Source of the DNA: Rotaria socialis
Lineage: Eukaryota > Rotifera > Eurotatoria > Philodinida > Philodinidae
DNA length: 64,000 nt
Direction of reading: 5' to 3'
NCBI GenBank assembly: GCA_905331475.1
Contig: CAJNYU010002681.1
Span: 435,633-499,632, forward strand
Shown here: positions 37,901 through 48,577 of the stretch, piece by piece
Position numbering within the stretch: position 1 is the stretch's first letter
How the letters are laid out: each line of letters starts with the position of its first letter
The notes under the pieces: generated by a model
Told to the model about the DNA's origin: nothing
Databases searched by the model: none
Seen by the model: only the letters and a program-made list of their open reading frames with translations
Program-made: the position numbers and the translations under genes

Positions 37901-40900
37901 CTCGATTTGATAAGGATTGAAGTTTTGTTGTAACTGGATAACGATGTTGAAATGTTTTCACTACCGTGAAAGTGCGCCAAAAAATCGATAATTGGGTACG
38001 CTTTGTAGTCGGATTTGAAGATAGCAGAAATCAGTATACCCATATGGTTTTCTGGCTAAAAGCAAATACGCTCAGGGGCTTTCTCATAGTGCCTTTAAAT
38101 AGTAAATAGAATATTATGTAGCAAATAACGATGGCAGTTTACTCCAGTTAAGTGGCGAGCAAATAACGTTTTTCTGATTTCAATACGTTCAGTGCTACAA
38201 AGCAACAGTCCATATCTGTTCAAAACCTAACATATCAATAGAATCTGCTTGAAATGTTCTATCATTTAGCATCAAAACCAAAATTTCCAGTAGAGTCTCA
38301 CTGGAGAAAAAAGCCTATCAAAAGTCGGCAATTTCTTCTGCCTCACCCGTTAATACTGTTATCATAATCCTATCGATGACTTACCCTAACCAATTTTGCA
38401 TTTTATTTTTAATAATTTATTATAGCTCCATATACTTCGATAATTGTTTGCAAGAGTATATTAGCAAAATTATATTCGAAAACAGTTGATTATATTCATA
38501 GTGAACTCCGAGCTGCATTTGAATTAACAAATCTATTTGAAAATTATGCATTATCATTATCAGGTTTATATGAACGAAACTAAATAATAAACACATTCGT
38601 AATTTTCTTCTAATTCTTTTATAGAATCAGTTGATCTTCGAGCAATTGCTGAAATAAATTCGTTCAACTTTTTTAAATCTACAATTCATTATGGACCAAA
38701 TTTTGCTTTTGCTGTTTGTACAATGAAAGGAGTTTTTCTTTTGTTAATCACTTTTTGTTTTTGTTAAAATGCTTAGGTAACGATAACGCATAATAATAAT
38801 CAACAAGATTCAAATTCAAATATAGGATGGACATTCAACTTACGTTTTGTAACAACAAATAATAAATTCCTAACAACAGCTCATCAAATATTAAATGGAA
38901 AATTACTTCAATTTTTAAATCGAACACGTTCGTTCAAACAATTTATTCGAGTAAAATAAAAGCTAAAAAAGACTTCTCATTGAAAAATATATTTTATTTC
39001 CTATAGCTATTACATATGACTGCTATTCCAATATCTTTAATAGCTCGATTAAATTGTTTTAATCGTCCAATTATTTTTCTGAACCAAGTGCGTTTTCAAA
39101 CAATGAGATCTTTTTTCTCGTTCATCAACAATTAATTTGATATTTGTTTTTCTAGGGTTCATGCATTCAATCAGTACTTACAATTGTTCCTTATACTGAA
39201 TTTCGATGGCGTCTTATTTTCGGTCAAATTTTTGCAATTGATATTCAAATATGTGGACCCAATCTAATACTTATACGTGATGGAGCATACAGTGTACAGC
39301 TAAACAGTTTATTACAGGAACTTTTGCCCATACCTAGACTTAAAGTAGAAGCTTTTTCTCTGTTTACTTGAATAATACTCTAACTCGTATGTATTCTTTA
39401 TAGGAATTTTTATCTAGATATGCTGATGATCGAGGTCTAACGTTTGAATTTACTCATATAACAGATCGTTTACGTGATCGTGATTTTATTTTACCTGAAT
39501 TACAATTGCCACCGATACCATTTCCCATATCATTACCATCAACAACAACAACAACAACAGCAATAACAAATCCATCATCAAATCGAGCATTAGCTTCAGG
39601 AAATGCAGCAACTCCACATCTATTACATCCTGCTGGAACACCCGGTTCATCACTTAATCCATTGACGCCAGCTAGTGTTGGTCCTAGCAGTCAATCTCAA
39701 CAACAAGCTAATTCACCATCACAACCAATGATTGCGCCAAGTCCTGGTTTTATGAGTATGGGTTCACCTATGACGATGACCTCAATAGGTTCACCAATGA
39801 CAAATAATACTACAACACAATTAACAGCTCCATCACCAATGGGTATTCCAACAGCATCACCAGGAAATATTTATGGTAGAGTCATTTTTGATGATTGCTT
39901 TGTTCTAAATCGAATTTTCTTTTTTTTTAGAAATTCCATATATAAGTCCGGCACCTCGACCACCTGGTTCATCATTCCCAGGTTCATTTCTTGGTCCATC
40001 ACCTGGTACACCTGCTAATATTACGATGACATCTGCAGCAACTCCAATAAATATTCGACCCGATGACAATAGTAATAATATATTTTTTTCTTTTTTCAGA
40101 AGACTTATTTTATTTCAACTTAGGTAATAAACAAACGTCAACATTACACAGTTATAATCGACATTTATATACTAAACACTATCCTGTTTATATGAGTCAG
40201 CAAACATTTTTTCGAATGCTTTTTACATCTGATGGCCAACAATGGTCCAAATTAGAATCTTTCCTTGCATCATCAACTCTTGTAAAACATTTTGCTCGAG
40301 CAGTTTCAGAACCATTCGATGCAAATAATCCAACAGTAAATTAAAATTCATTTGTTAATTTTTTTGAAAATTAATCTTTTTACTTGCTTTAGGTTCGTCC
40401 TGTATCAAACGAACAAGATACATATAGAATAGAGCATTTATCCTTACAAATCGCTTTTGTATTTGATAGTAATACAGGAACATATAGGATTCATTTCACA
40501 TCATTAGTTGACTCATGCTCTCAGCAACAGCAGCAGCAGTCCAATTTTGGTTGGCTACAAGAGGAGCTGCAAGCAATGGAAACGTTTTTTAACGATAACT
40601 TTTTTCCTATATCAATTTTATCAAATTCAATGAATCAAATAGTTACGCCAACGATTGATGTATTGTCATTGGCAGCAGCAACACAAAATCGAAATACAGT
40701 TATGGGAACATTTGAAAAAATGCTTTCGCATATTCATCCACGTGTTTTGCATGATCTAATAAAAATTATTCGAAGTGAACAGGTAAAATTTTACTAATCT
40801 TAATTAATAGTTTATTTTTATTTCTATTCATATTTGAAAACTTTTTAAAGTGCATATTTTGAACAAAAAGAAAAGGAACTGATCTCGAATGTATGAGATG

Positions 40901-42189
40901 AGAAATATTTCAGAATAGTTTAAACATGTCAAATTTTTAAGGAAACTTCAACCAGTGATAGATTTTTTTCTTTACTAATAGCTATCTAAAAATGTTGCTT
41001 TTTTGAGATATGAATTCGAATCAGAAAATAGTAACAGTTTTTGTTATTATCATGAAGTTTATTTAGATTTTTCCAAGGATACAAATTGATTATGTTATTT
41101 CTATAAAATAGTAGAATTTCTTTAGGTTGCTATGATAAAATAGATAGCTAGAATATTTATTTTTCTATTTATTCGATTAATTTTTTCTGAGTTATCTGCA
41201 GTAACAAAAATATTCCGAGCACATAATACTAAAAGTGACATACTCTTCACTATAATGAAAAAATGTAAATCTGGTATACTGTTTACATGATACAGGATCA
41301 TTTTTCATGTTCAACCGGAATTCGTAGTGAAAATTCACGAAATACATGACTTGATTCTCAGTCGAAGAATCTATTCTAAAAGCGCGTTTGAAAAGATGTT
41401 AAGATTAAGGCAATGAACACATGCTTTCATAGTATTAAATCGATTTCTTCAAGTTCTAATTACATATTAGAATAATTTCAGTATTGAAAATTATTACACT
41501 TCTTGCGATGTAGCTATTATTTTACGTAAAAAAATAATCTGAATTTGCGCCTAAAAGTTTTCTAGAATCTTTCGTTTGCATTTATTTTATTTATAAACAT
41601 TCGTTTTTTAAAGAAATTTACAGGTTTCTAAAATTATACTTTTGAACTATTTTAGAATCCCGAAAATCATCATTTATGGCGAGCACGTTGGTGTTTAACA
41701 ATTCCACAAGGAAACGGTTTTTCACAAGTCGGTCAACCAGCTATCTATTGTCAACCTGGTCAACCATCTATTTTTATTGTATGTTGTAGTTTTTATTATT
41801 CTAGACTTTATTTTCGAAATTTATTTTTAGTTTCAATTTACTCCACGAGTAAATCGAAATGACTTTCAAATGTCTAACAATTCAAATACATCGTCATTTG
41901 TCGTTCCATTAACACACGATGTAAACACAAATCAAACAGCATTATGGGATCGACTACATAAACAACCATTAATGGGTAATGAACATAAATATCAAAATGT
42001 TATGAAAATTCTTAACAATTCGCGTGATACGATAAGTAAATGTATGTTCATTTGATTTATTTCTTTTCTCGTAGAACTAAATTTTATTGAAATCTTCCTT
42101 TTGTTTTAGATGAATGTTCATTATACCCATCGATTATTGAATTAATATGTGGTTTACAAACTCCACAAATATCCAGTTATTCATCGTGA
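31963..42189 (+). CDS. MED14: Mediator complex subunit 14 (35 exons)
   Basis: MED14 is the backbone subunit linking the head, middle and tail of Mediator, the nuclear coactivator of RNA polymerase II. My joins: 31963-32099, 32162-32188, 32262-32367, 32438-32532, 32588-32666, 32735-32864, 32926-33054, 33131-33156, 33212-33290, 34095-34138, 34196-34352, 34403-34506, 34567-34635, 34694-34733, 35277-35399, 35460-35538, 35596-35755, 36036-36257, 36312-36386, 36440-36523, 36580-36656, 36720-36882, 36944-36989, 38426-38563, 38625-38731, 38777-38950, 39007-39087, 39156-39344, 39404-39875, 39931-40071, 40124-40335, 40393-40782, 41656-41778, 41831-42035, 42110-42189. They sum to 1520 codons in frame (human about 1450). 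Landmarks are LLDAAVQKTYHELYTMTDL, RTRQLFIRILAVVKWA, LPNFPITDAVDALTLGS, a MED14 NTD core, and LILIRDGAYSVQ. A Ser/Thr/Pro-rich low-complexity stretch at 39500-40070 matches the position of the human one. The exon 31 acceptor could be 40100, but that would leave a 28-nt intron. Confidence 0.93.
33632..33838. mobile_element. hAT-like MITE, copy 3 (207 bp) in MED14 intron 9
   Basis: The left end is CAAGGGGGAAACGGCGAAC; the right end as reverse complement is CAAGGGAGAAACAGCGGAC. The 8-bp flanks TTAGCAAC (33624-33631) and TTCGCAAC (33839-33846) match at seven of eight positions. The interior is itself repetitive: ACTTCAAGTA, GAAGTTA and GCTACTT recur in both orientations. It is the same family as the copies at 6689 and 28169. 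Confidence 0.85.
34776..35125. mobile_element. Worn inverted-repeat element in MED14 intron 14 (about 350 bp)
   Basis: The two halves are imperfect mirror images. CAGACAAAAAATCGTCGTCT (about 34855-34874) answers AGACGACGATTTTTCGTGAT (about 35058-35077). The outer ends CCAGGTCGAAAAATCTGACG and, in reverse complement, CCAAGGGCGAGAAACCAGAC are recognisably alike. There is no coding capacity and the target duplication is unclear. The divergence between the arms suggests an old insertion. Confidence 0.55.
37421..38353. mobile_element. Foldback element in MED14 intron 23 (about 930 bp)
   Basis: Inverted arms of at least 130 bp face each other. The left (from 37421) reads ATAACGGATGATGCG and then AAATTGCCGGCTTTTGATAG. 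The right arm, ending about 38353, gives TTAACGGGTGAGGCAG and AAATTGCCGACTTTTGATAG in reverse complement. TA lies directly outside each end, consistent with a TA target site. The roughly 670-bp interior has no convincing frame. The sequence is unrelated to the mariner-like foldback at 10823. Confidence 0.75.
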
Positions 42190-42641
42190 TAAATCGTTTT
42201 TATTTCGACTTGTATATTTCCCATAAACGAAAATATAAATAAGAATAAGCAAAAATACTTTTGCACAACATATTCTTGAATTTTATTCAAGACTAAAAGG
42301 AACAAAATACAATCATTTTGTGTGCTCATTTATTGTAAAATTATTTATTATTTGCTTTCGTCAATATTATTATCAAAGCGACATTAAATAAGATATAACA
42401 TTATTTTCCGTCGTTTCATCTGAAATTCTACTCATCCTTTTTTTGTTTTGTTTTGTTCTTATTCTTGCTATTATTTGAAAAAAAAAGAAATGTATCAGAT
42501 GTCGGTGTCGTTTTTCTTCTTTTTTTTTTGTTATAAAAAGTTTAAAATTAGACAAAAAAAAGCAATGAATTTAACTTATATACGTGAAGTTAACATTTTT
42601 GTCGGTCTAATTATTTTAAGATTGTCTTTGTTGTTTTGTTG
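42190..42641. other. Spacer between MED14 and the next gene
   Basis: This 452-bp spacer is AT-rich. No exact AATAAA was seen right after the MED14 stop, though AATAAG variants occur near 42236. Frames in both directions here are low-complexity and are not listed. Confidence 0.5.
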
Positions 42642-43570
42642 ATGAAAAAATTATTAAAACGTATTCAATTAATTCATCGAACGAACGATGGAAAATGTAA
42701 AAAATTTTGGCAAAATATTGATTTCAATCGGATGATTACACTTGAACATGTTTGGAACGATATAAATCAACAATTAGTTTTAGCATCATCGAAAAATAGT
42801 TACAAATTTTATTGTTATAAAACAAAAAAATTATTGCCAACATGGTATCATGTTGACTTGTTAAATGATAATGATCGAATATTGATTGATGAATTTGATG
42901 AAAGGTATTTGACGTAAAAACAAGCAATGATAAACGAAGTTGGAATGTAAATGAAGTAATGCAAAACATAGTTTTTTAAAACTCGTCATTCAGGGAAATA
43001 TTAATCGGTGACCTACACTGATGGACATGAGAGTCTTCCTATCAGACGGATCTTAAAGTATTGTATACTGGATATATTAGAAATTACATGTTACTAGAAA
43101 TGTTAATTCGAGACTTCTTCAGTCGCTTCAGAAATAAATAGACTGCGTTGGCTTATCTCGAATGATGAGCACTAATTTTTTTTATGTAAAGTTTCTATAT
43201 GTAGATGAAAAGATCTATTGGTTTTAATGAAAATTCTCTGAATTGAAAACAATCGGTACTTGACCGATCGATGCATAATTAGAAACTTTATTTATTTAAT
43301 TACAAATCGAAATGATCATAAATATATATATATATATATATGTTTGTAATACAATTTAGTGTGCATTCAAATAAATCGACAATATCATCTGTACCAATTA
43401 AAGCGCTGGAATGTTTTAAAAATATATCTAAAAAGAAACAATTGAGTGCATCGACTACAAATCGTTCATTTATCATTAGTAATAAATATTCAGTACCGGA
43501 TGTCTTCTATGAAAAATGGGAAGAAGGTATAACACATAAAAATACAAGCACATGTCAAATGATTTTCTAA
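42642..43570 (+). CDS. Unknown two-exon gene, 157 residues
   Basis: Exon 1 (42642-42904) reads from ATG through KRIQLIHRTNDGKCKKFW and LLPTWYHVDLLNDNDRIL to DEFDE, then splices at AG|GTATTT to exon 2 (43360-43570) after ACAATTTAG. The frame stays open across the junction and gives 157 residues ending CQMIF. Family is not recognised. The first 88 residues have a spacing loosely like a doublecortin/beta-grasp fold (a charged start, a helix VWNDINQQL, then YKTKKLL and DNDRILI), but this is only a suggestion. The second exon is Lys/Ser-rich. The 455-nt intron holds a (TA)n run near 43324-43341. RRP36 starts only 84 bp after the stop on the same strand. Confidence 0.5.
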
Positions 43571-43625
43571 ACCGATGTTTTTTTTCGTTCATCATTCTTC
43601 TTGTTACTAATGAACGCATTCGATT

Positions 43626-43654
43626 CAGTTCTATTTCAGATAATAAAACAAACC
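43626..43654 (+). promoter_or_regulatory. Candidate trans-splice acceptor before RRP36
   Basis: The tract CAGTTCTATTTCAG ends 15 bases before the RRP36 ATG and within the 84-bp gap after the preceding stop. No donor in the upstream gene pairs with it without breaking a reading frame. The gap is too short for a conventional promoter and contains no AATAAA ahead of the acceptor. Confidence 0.4.
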
Positions 43655-44686
43655 ATGTTTTTTCGTGATAAAGTTGCCAAAGTATCTCTAAGAGATATGT
43701 TCGAAATTCAAGAGCGTCTTGGAACGAAAAAGTAAAAATTTAAATAGAAACTTAATACAATTATAATGACTTTGTTGTTGCTACTAGTTTTACAAAAGCT
43801 TTACAAAATAATGAAGAAACGGAGAAAGACAACGACAACGACGATGATGAACCGGCAAATTTAGATACGAAAAAATTATCAACTCAAAATACAACAATGA
43901 TGAATGAATTACCATCAAAATTTGCGTAAATCACAGTTTCTTGTTCCCAACTATTATAAATAATATGTTCAATAAATAGACCTGTTGAAATGTCATCGAA
44001 ACGAAGACCATCAAAACGTGATCAAATTCCTGTTCATTTACGTGGAAGACCAAAATTGATTGACCCACGATTCAATGAACAATGTGGTGAATATGATGCT
44101 AAAGAATTTCGAGAGTCATATCATTTCATTACTGATTTACGGCGCAAAGAATTGAACGTAGGATATCTATTGATTCATAATCGTTTCTAGATCAATGATT
44201 TTTATTGCATTGAATTCAGGAACTTAGAAAACAATTAAAAGCATGTGAAGATCCAACTGAAAAAATGAAATTAAAAACAGTCATTAGCCGTCTTGTATGT
44301 GCTTGTATTAATAATAAAATTGAATGATTCTATTTCATATTTTCAATAGAAATCACAAGTCAAAAATGTCGATGATTTAGATCGTGTAGAAAAAATTTCT
44401 AAAGATATAGAAGAAAAAAGTGAACAGCTTGCTAATGGCGGTGAATCTACACCTTACATTACAAAAGGTAAATAATAAATTGATTGATTGATACAAATAA
44501 ACGAATTTTCATTTGGTAGAGGTTCGCAAAGTAATGAAATTGGCAACAACATACACAGATCTGAAGAATACAGGACGAATCGATGCTTATTTAAACAAGA
44601 AACGCAAACGTTTAGCAAGCAAGACCAAGAAACAAATGCCAACAAGACGACGTGTCAACGACGACGACGAAGACGAAGACAGTTAA
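43655..44686 (+). CDS. RRP36: Ribosomal RNA processing protein 36 homologue
   Basis: RRP36 is a nucleolar protein needed for early pre-rRNA cleavages and 18S rRNA formation. Exons 43655-43731, 43788-43925, 43980-44157, 44220-44294, 44350-44467 and 44520-44686 encode 250 residues (human about 259). The start has VSLRDMFEIQERLGTK, matching the family's SFEELLELQSQVGTK. The conserved core SSKRRPSKRDQIPV, DPRFNEQCGEYD and FRESYHFITDLRRKELNELR aligns with human DPRFDDLSGEYNPEVF...YQFLNDIRAKEKE. The C-terminus is basic (NKKRKRLASKTKKQ) and then acidic. An Asp-rich insert (DNDNDDDEP) lies near residue 40. Confidence 0.93.
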
Positions 44687-45259
44687 TGTATCGAGTATTG
44701 AAAAATATCCATTTTTTGTTTATTTTTCGATTGTTTTCGTTATCTAATTGTTCACATTTGTTATACTGTACGAGATTGTCTCTTCGACATTTATTCTCAT
44801 CTCTTTTTGATGTTACTAACATTCAACATCATCAAATACACTGATTATCTTAACAAAATAGAATTAAATATTTATGTTTTATGTTGATGTTTTATATAAT
44901 TACGTCAGCTCAAAAATTGAATCATAATTTTATCTTTAGTTGTTTTGGTTGAAAAAACTTCAAGTATAACTTCCAATGAAAGTAGTACGATTTCTTTTCA
45001 TTATACATGAGTCGATGTAAAAAACAAAGCGATCACATCATTTTATAAAATCATCTCAAAACAGAATTGATACATGAATACATATGATTTTTTATTATTT
45101 CAAAATCAAAGGTATTTTCATAATACATAAGACGTCATCATGAACAAAAGAAATAAAATGAAAACTATCCATCTAAATGATATATAAAATGATCAATATG
45201 TTGAATAAAATTAAGTAAATGCTCGAATATGAAAAAAATCAAATTAAAAAAAGTATTGC
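44687..45259. other. Spacer between convergent RRP36 and sorbitol dehydrogenase genes
   Basis: It holds both 3' flanks. TTTATT at 45091-45096 gives an AATAAA on the minus strand, about 165 nt past the dehydrogenase stop. Nothing else is recognised. Confidence 0.55.
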
Positions 45260-46888
45260 TCAATGTTGAGCTTCGTTTCCACATTGAATCTAAAATATTA
45301 GAATAGACTCAGTCAGTAAGTACAGAGTATCAAGAGAAAAATAGTCAGACGTACCATAACTTTAATGGCTTGTCCACTTTCAGCCATTTCAAAAGCTTGA
45401 ACAGATTCATTTATCATATACCTATGTGTAATCATTGGCTTCACATCAATTCGACCAGATGCAATCAAACTTAATGCAGCTGGATAACAATTTGCATAAC
45501 GAAAAACACCACGAATATCAATTTCACGAATAGCAGCGTTCACAATTGGTAAAGATACTAAGGGACGTCCAAGACCAACAAGAACTACAACACCACCTGA
45601 AATCGTTGCCTTTATTCGAAAATGAATGAATGGAAACATGATATATTTCTAATTCAAAAATTAAGGCAAGCATTTACATAGAATGTTGCTTGAATAGATG
45701 ATTCAGCACCTGAACATTCGATCGAAATATTTGGCATAGAACCAAGAGTTTCTATTACAAGTTGAGCTGTTTTCTGTGAATCACTATCAGCAAGAACAAC
45801 ATGATTCGCTCCAATTTTCTTTGCAAAGTCAAGACGTTGTTGGCTAATGTCTTTATTACATAACAATAAGATGATATGGTAACGGTGGCGAAAAATAACT
45901 TCAAGAAAAAATTCTCACCAGTCATAATAATTGTATCGGCACCCATTGCTTTTGCTGCCAACATACTCACGAGACCGATGGGTCCTTGCAATATATACAG
46001 ATTATATTGCATACGTATATTCATTATTAGATATTACCAGCTCCTGTGATGAATACTTTTGAGCCTATAGTTACACCGGCGCGACGACACGCATGAACAC
46101 CAACACTTAATGGTTCACAAAATGCACCTTCTTCATATGTAACATGATCTGGTAATCTATGAAAGTATAGTTTTCAATTTAAAAAGAACCGAACTACTCT
46201 AACGAAAATGCGACTTCACTTGAAACAGAAGTCAGCAGCATGAGTATGATAACGTGCAATACTTCCATGAACAGGTGGTGTTGCAAGAAATACAACATCA
46301 GCACAAAGGTTATAACGGCCAACTTTACAAAAATCGCAACGACGACAAGGTACACCAGGTTCAATAGTGACACGGTCACCTGTGAAATAAAGTTTTTTTT
46401 TATTGAAAACTTGTCAATTTAATTCTCAAATGTTACCTTCTTTGAGATTTTTTACATTTGGTCCAACTTTTATTACTTTACCTGCACTTTCATGGCCAAG
46501 AATCATGGGAGCACGAACAACAAAATCTCCGATACAACCTCTTTTCTATAAACCAGTGTCTCATTCGTTGAAATAATAATAAGAAAAGATTTATGTTATA
46601 CCCAATAGTGCACATCGCTTCCACAGATGCCAACACTTTGCATTTCAAGTAATACCTCTATCAGATTGATATATATTCAATGAATAATATCTTATTGTAA
46701 TTATGTAAAATTACCTCCATCATTGGGTTCATTGATAGGAACAGGTTCCTTAAAAAAGAATTAATAAATGAAAATGAAACCGAAAACTTTATTATTTATT
46801 TATTTATTTATTTCTAACATCATACCAAACGAAGATCGTCGATTTTATGAAGAACTAGAGCAATATTTTCGTTCAATGCAGCAGTCAT
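45260..46888 (-). CDS. SORD: Sorbitol (L-iditol 2-) dehydrogenase
   Basis: This zinc-dependent medium-chain dehydrogenase oxidises sorbitol to fructose with NAD+ in the polyol pathway. Ten minus-strand exons (46826-46888, 46715-46748, 46602-46657, 46437-46545, 46220-46379, 46038-46156, 45919-45984, 45678-45850, 45355-45609, 45260-45289) encode 354 residues, the usual length. [10 protein letters not shown] supplies the catalytic-zinc Cys, and MILGHESAG the His-Glu pair. [19 protein letters not shown] is the nucleotide-binding turn, and [16 protein letters not shown] matches the family C-terminal half. [17 protein letters not shown] keeps four cysteines in the structural-zinc loop; human SORD has lost most of these. 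The last exon is only ten codons (IQCGNEAQH). The gene is head-to-head with RPL19. Confidence 0.95.
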
Positions 46889-47433
46889 TCTAATCTATTG
46901 TTTATCTAATGTTGAGACGATTTTACTGATGGGTCAGCTTGTGTATCTCTCTAAAGCAAAGAAAATACTATTATTATAAGAGAACGAGGAGCTTTATAAG
47001 GGTAACAGGGGATGCATTGATAAAAGGTCGGTTGTAATTGCTATTTTTATCATATCCCCTCGATAAGCAAGTCCGAACGCTGTTGAGAATTGATACGATC
47101 TCACGTTTTTTCGCTCTTTCGTTCCCGCTGATTATTACAGGTCAACTTTAAACCAATAAAAGCCTAGTCAAATGAGCTCTGCTGGTTTATTTCTTTTGAA
47201 GATATTTTATCGATAAACTTGATTTAAGTTTTGATAATTGAATCGAAAAGTATGAATTACTTCTGTCACAATATGAATCAGATGTAGCCTCCTCATTTCG
47301 AACATCCATAAGTTAATGTAATGCCGAACCAATGAAAATACGTGGAAATACCTTGTTTGAGGACTGCGTTCAATATGACTAAATCGGTGCTTTTTGAAAA
47401 AAACTACCATCGATAACATCGATTTATATTAAA
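46889..47433. promoter_or_regulatory. Shared 545-bp region between divergent SORD and RPL19
   Basis: Both start codons face outwards from this stretch, so it should contain both promoters. On the SORD side an AG ends AAACAATAG six bases before its ATG. I could not point to a TATA box or a TCT initiator with confidence. Confidence 0.5.
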
Positions 47434-48577
47434 ATGAGGTACACTAAGTTTATGATAGCATTCATAATTCTTTTGTTCTTTTAACATATTCAGTTCGCTT
47501 CGAGTACAAAAGCGACTCGCTTCATCTATCTTGGGATGTGGTAATAAAAAAATCTGGCTTGATCCTAATGAACCTAATGAAATTTCCAATGCCAATACTC
47601 GTACGTTGTTGTTTTTCTTTATTGAATAGAATATGTATATCCCTTCAACAATCATCGATCTTTAATGTAAAAACAGTTTTTACACATATACCATGGATCG
47701 ATACACGGGAAGGGTAAAATATAAATTTTCTTTTTCTTTGTTTTCTATTTTATCGATCTTTTTGAATTTAATTGGCAATAAGCAAATTTTGAGTCTTTTA
47801 TGTTTTATAATAAAATATTATTAATTTGTCTTTTTGCCTAGGTCAAAGTGTTCGTAAATTAATTAAAGATGGTTTGATCATTAAAAAACCCGTAGCAGTA
47901 CATTCACGTTTTCGTACCCGTAAAAATAACGAAGCCCGTCGAAAAGGTCGACACATGGGTCATGGTAAACGAAAAGGTACAGCTAACGCTCGTATGCCAG
48001 TGAAGGTATGTAAAAAATTGCCGAGATGGTTTATTTTATTCATCGTTGTAGTTGACATCATTTATTTTTATTAGATTCTTTGGATTCGTCGTATGCGCGT
48101 ATTACGTCGTTTATTGAAAAAATATCGTGCAGCAAAAAAAATCGATCGACATATGTATGTTATTTTTATGAAATAAAGAAAATAAGAAAAATTTTTAATT
48201 TAATTAGGTATCATGAACTTTATTTGAAATGCAAAGGTAATGTTTTCAAAAACAAACGCGTATTAATGGAATTTATTCACAAGAAGAAAGCCGAAGTGCA
48301 ACGTACGAAAATGCTTTCTGATCAAGCTGTTGCTCGTCGTGAACGTACAAAGGAAAAACGTGTTCGTCGTGAACAACGTATTCTTCAAAAACGTACTGAT
48401 TTTTTGGGTAAACAAGATGATGATGACTCAAATGTTGCTGTTCAACAAGCTATTGAACAACAAGTTCAAACACCGGCTGTTGCTGCAGCTCCAAAGTCGC
48501 AACAACAAGCGCCATCAAAGACTGTTGCTAAACAAGAAAAGAAGCAAGAGAAGCAACCACAACAAAAAAAGAAATAA
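47434..48577 (+). CDS. RPL19: Ribosomal protein L19 (eL19)
   Basis: eL19 is a component of the 60S subunit. Exons are 47434-47438, 47494-47600, 47842-48005, 48075-48154 and 48208-48577, together 241 residues. The first coding exon is just ATGAG. It is supported because exon 2 then begins [14 protein letters not shown], as in other animals, and the frame holds. Exon 2 continues [18 protein letters not shown]; exon 3 has [14 protein letters not shown] and [20 protein letters not shown]. Exon 5 has [20 protein letters not shown]. The C-terminus is a Gln/Lys/Ala-rich tail about 45 residues longer than the human protein (196 residues). AATAAA overlaps the stop codon at 48573-48578, and another lies at 48698-48703. 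Confidence 0.95.

Noticed and set aside
40072-40099. Alternative 28-nt MED14 intron using the stronger pyrimidine tract
   Set aside because: Much shorter than any other intron here. The 52-nt version ending at 40123 also keeps the frame.
47404-47655. 83-codon minus-strand frame
   Set aside because: It is the opposite strand of RPL19 exon 2.
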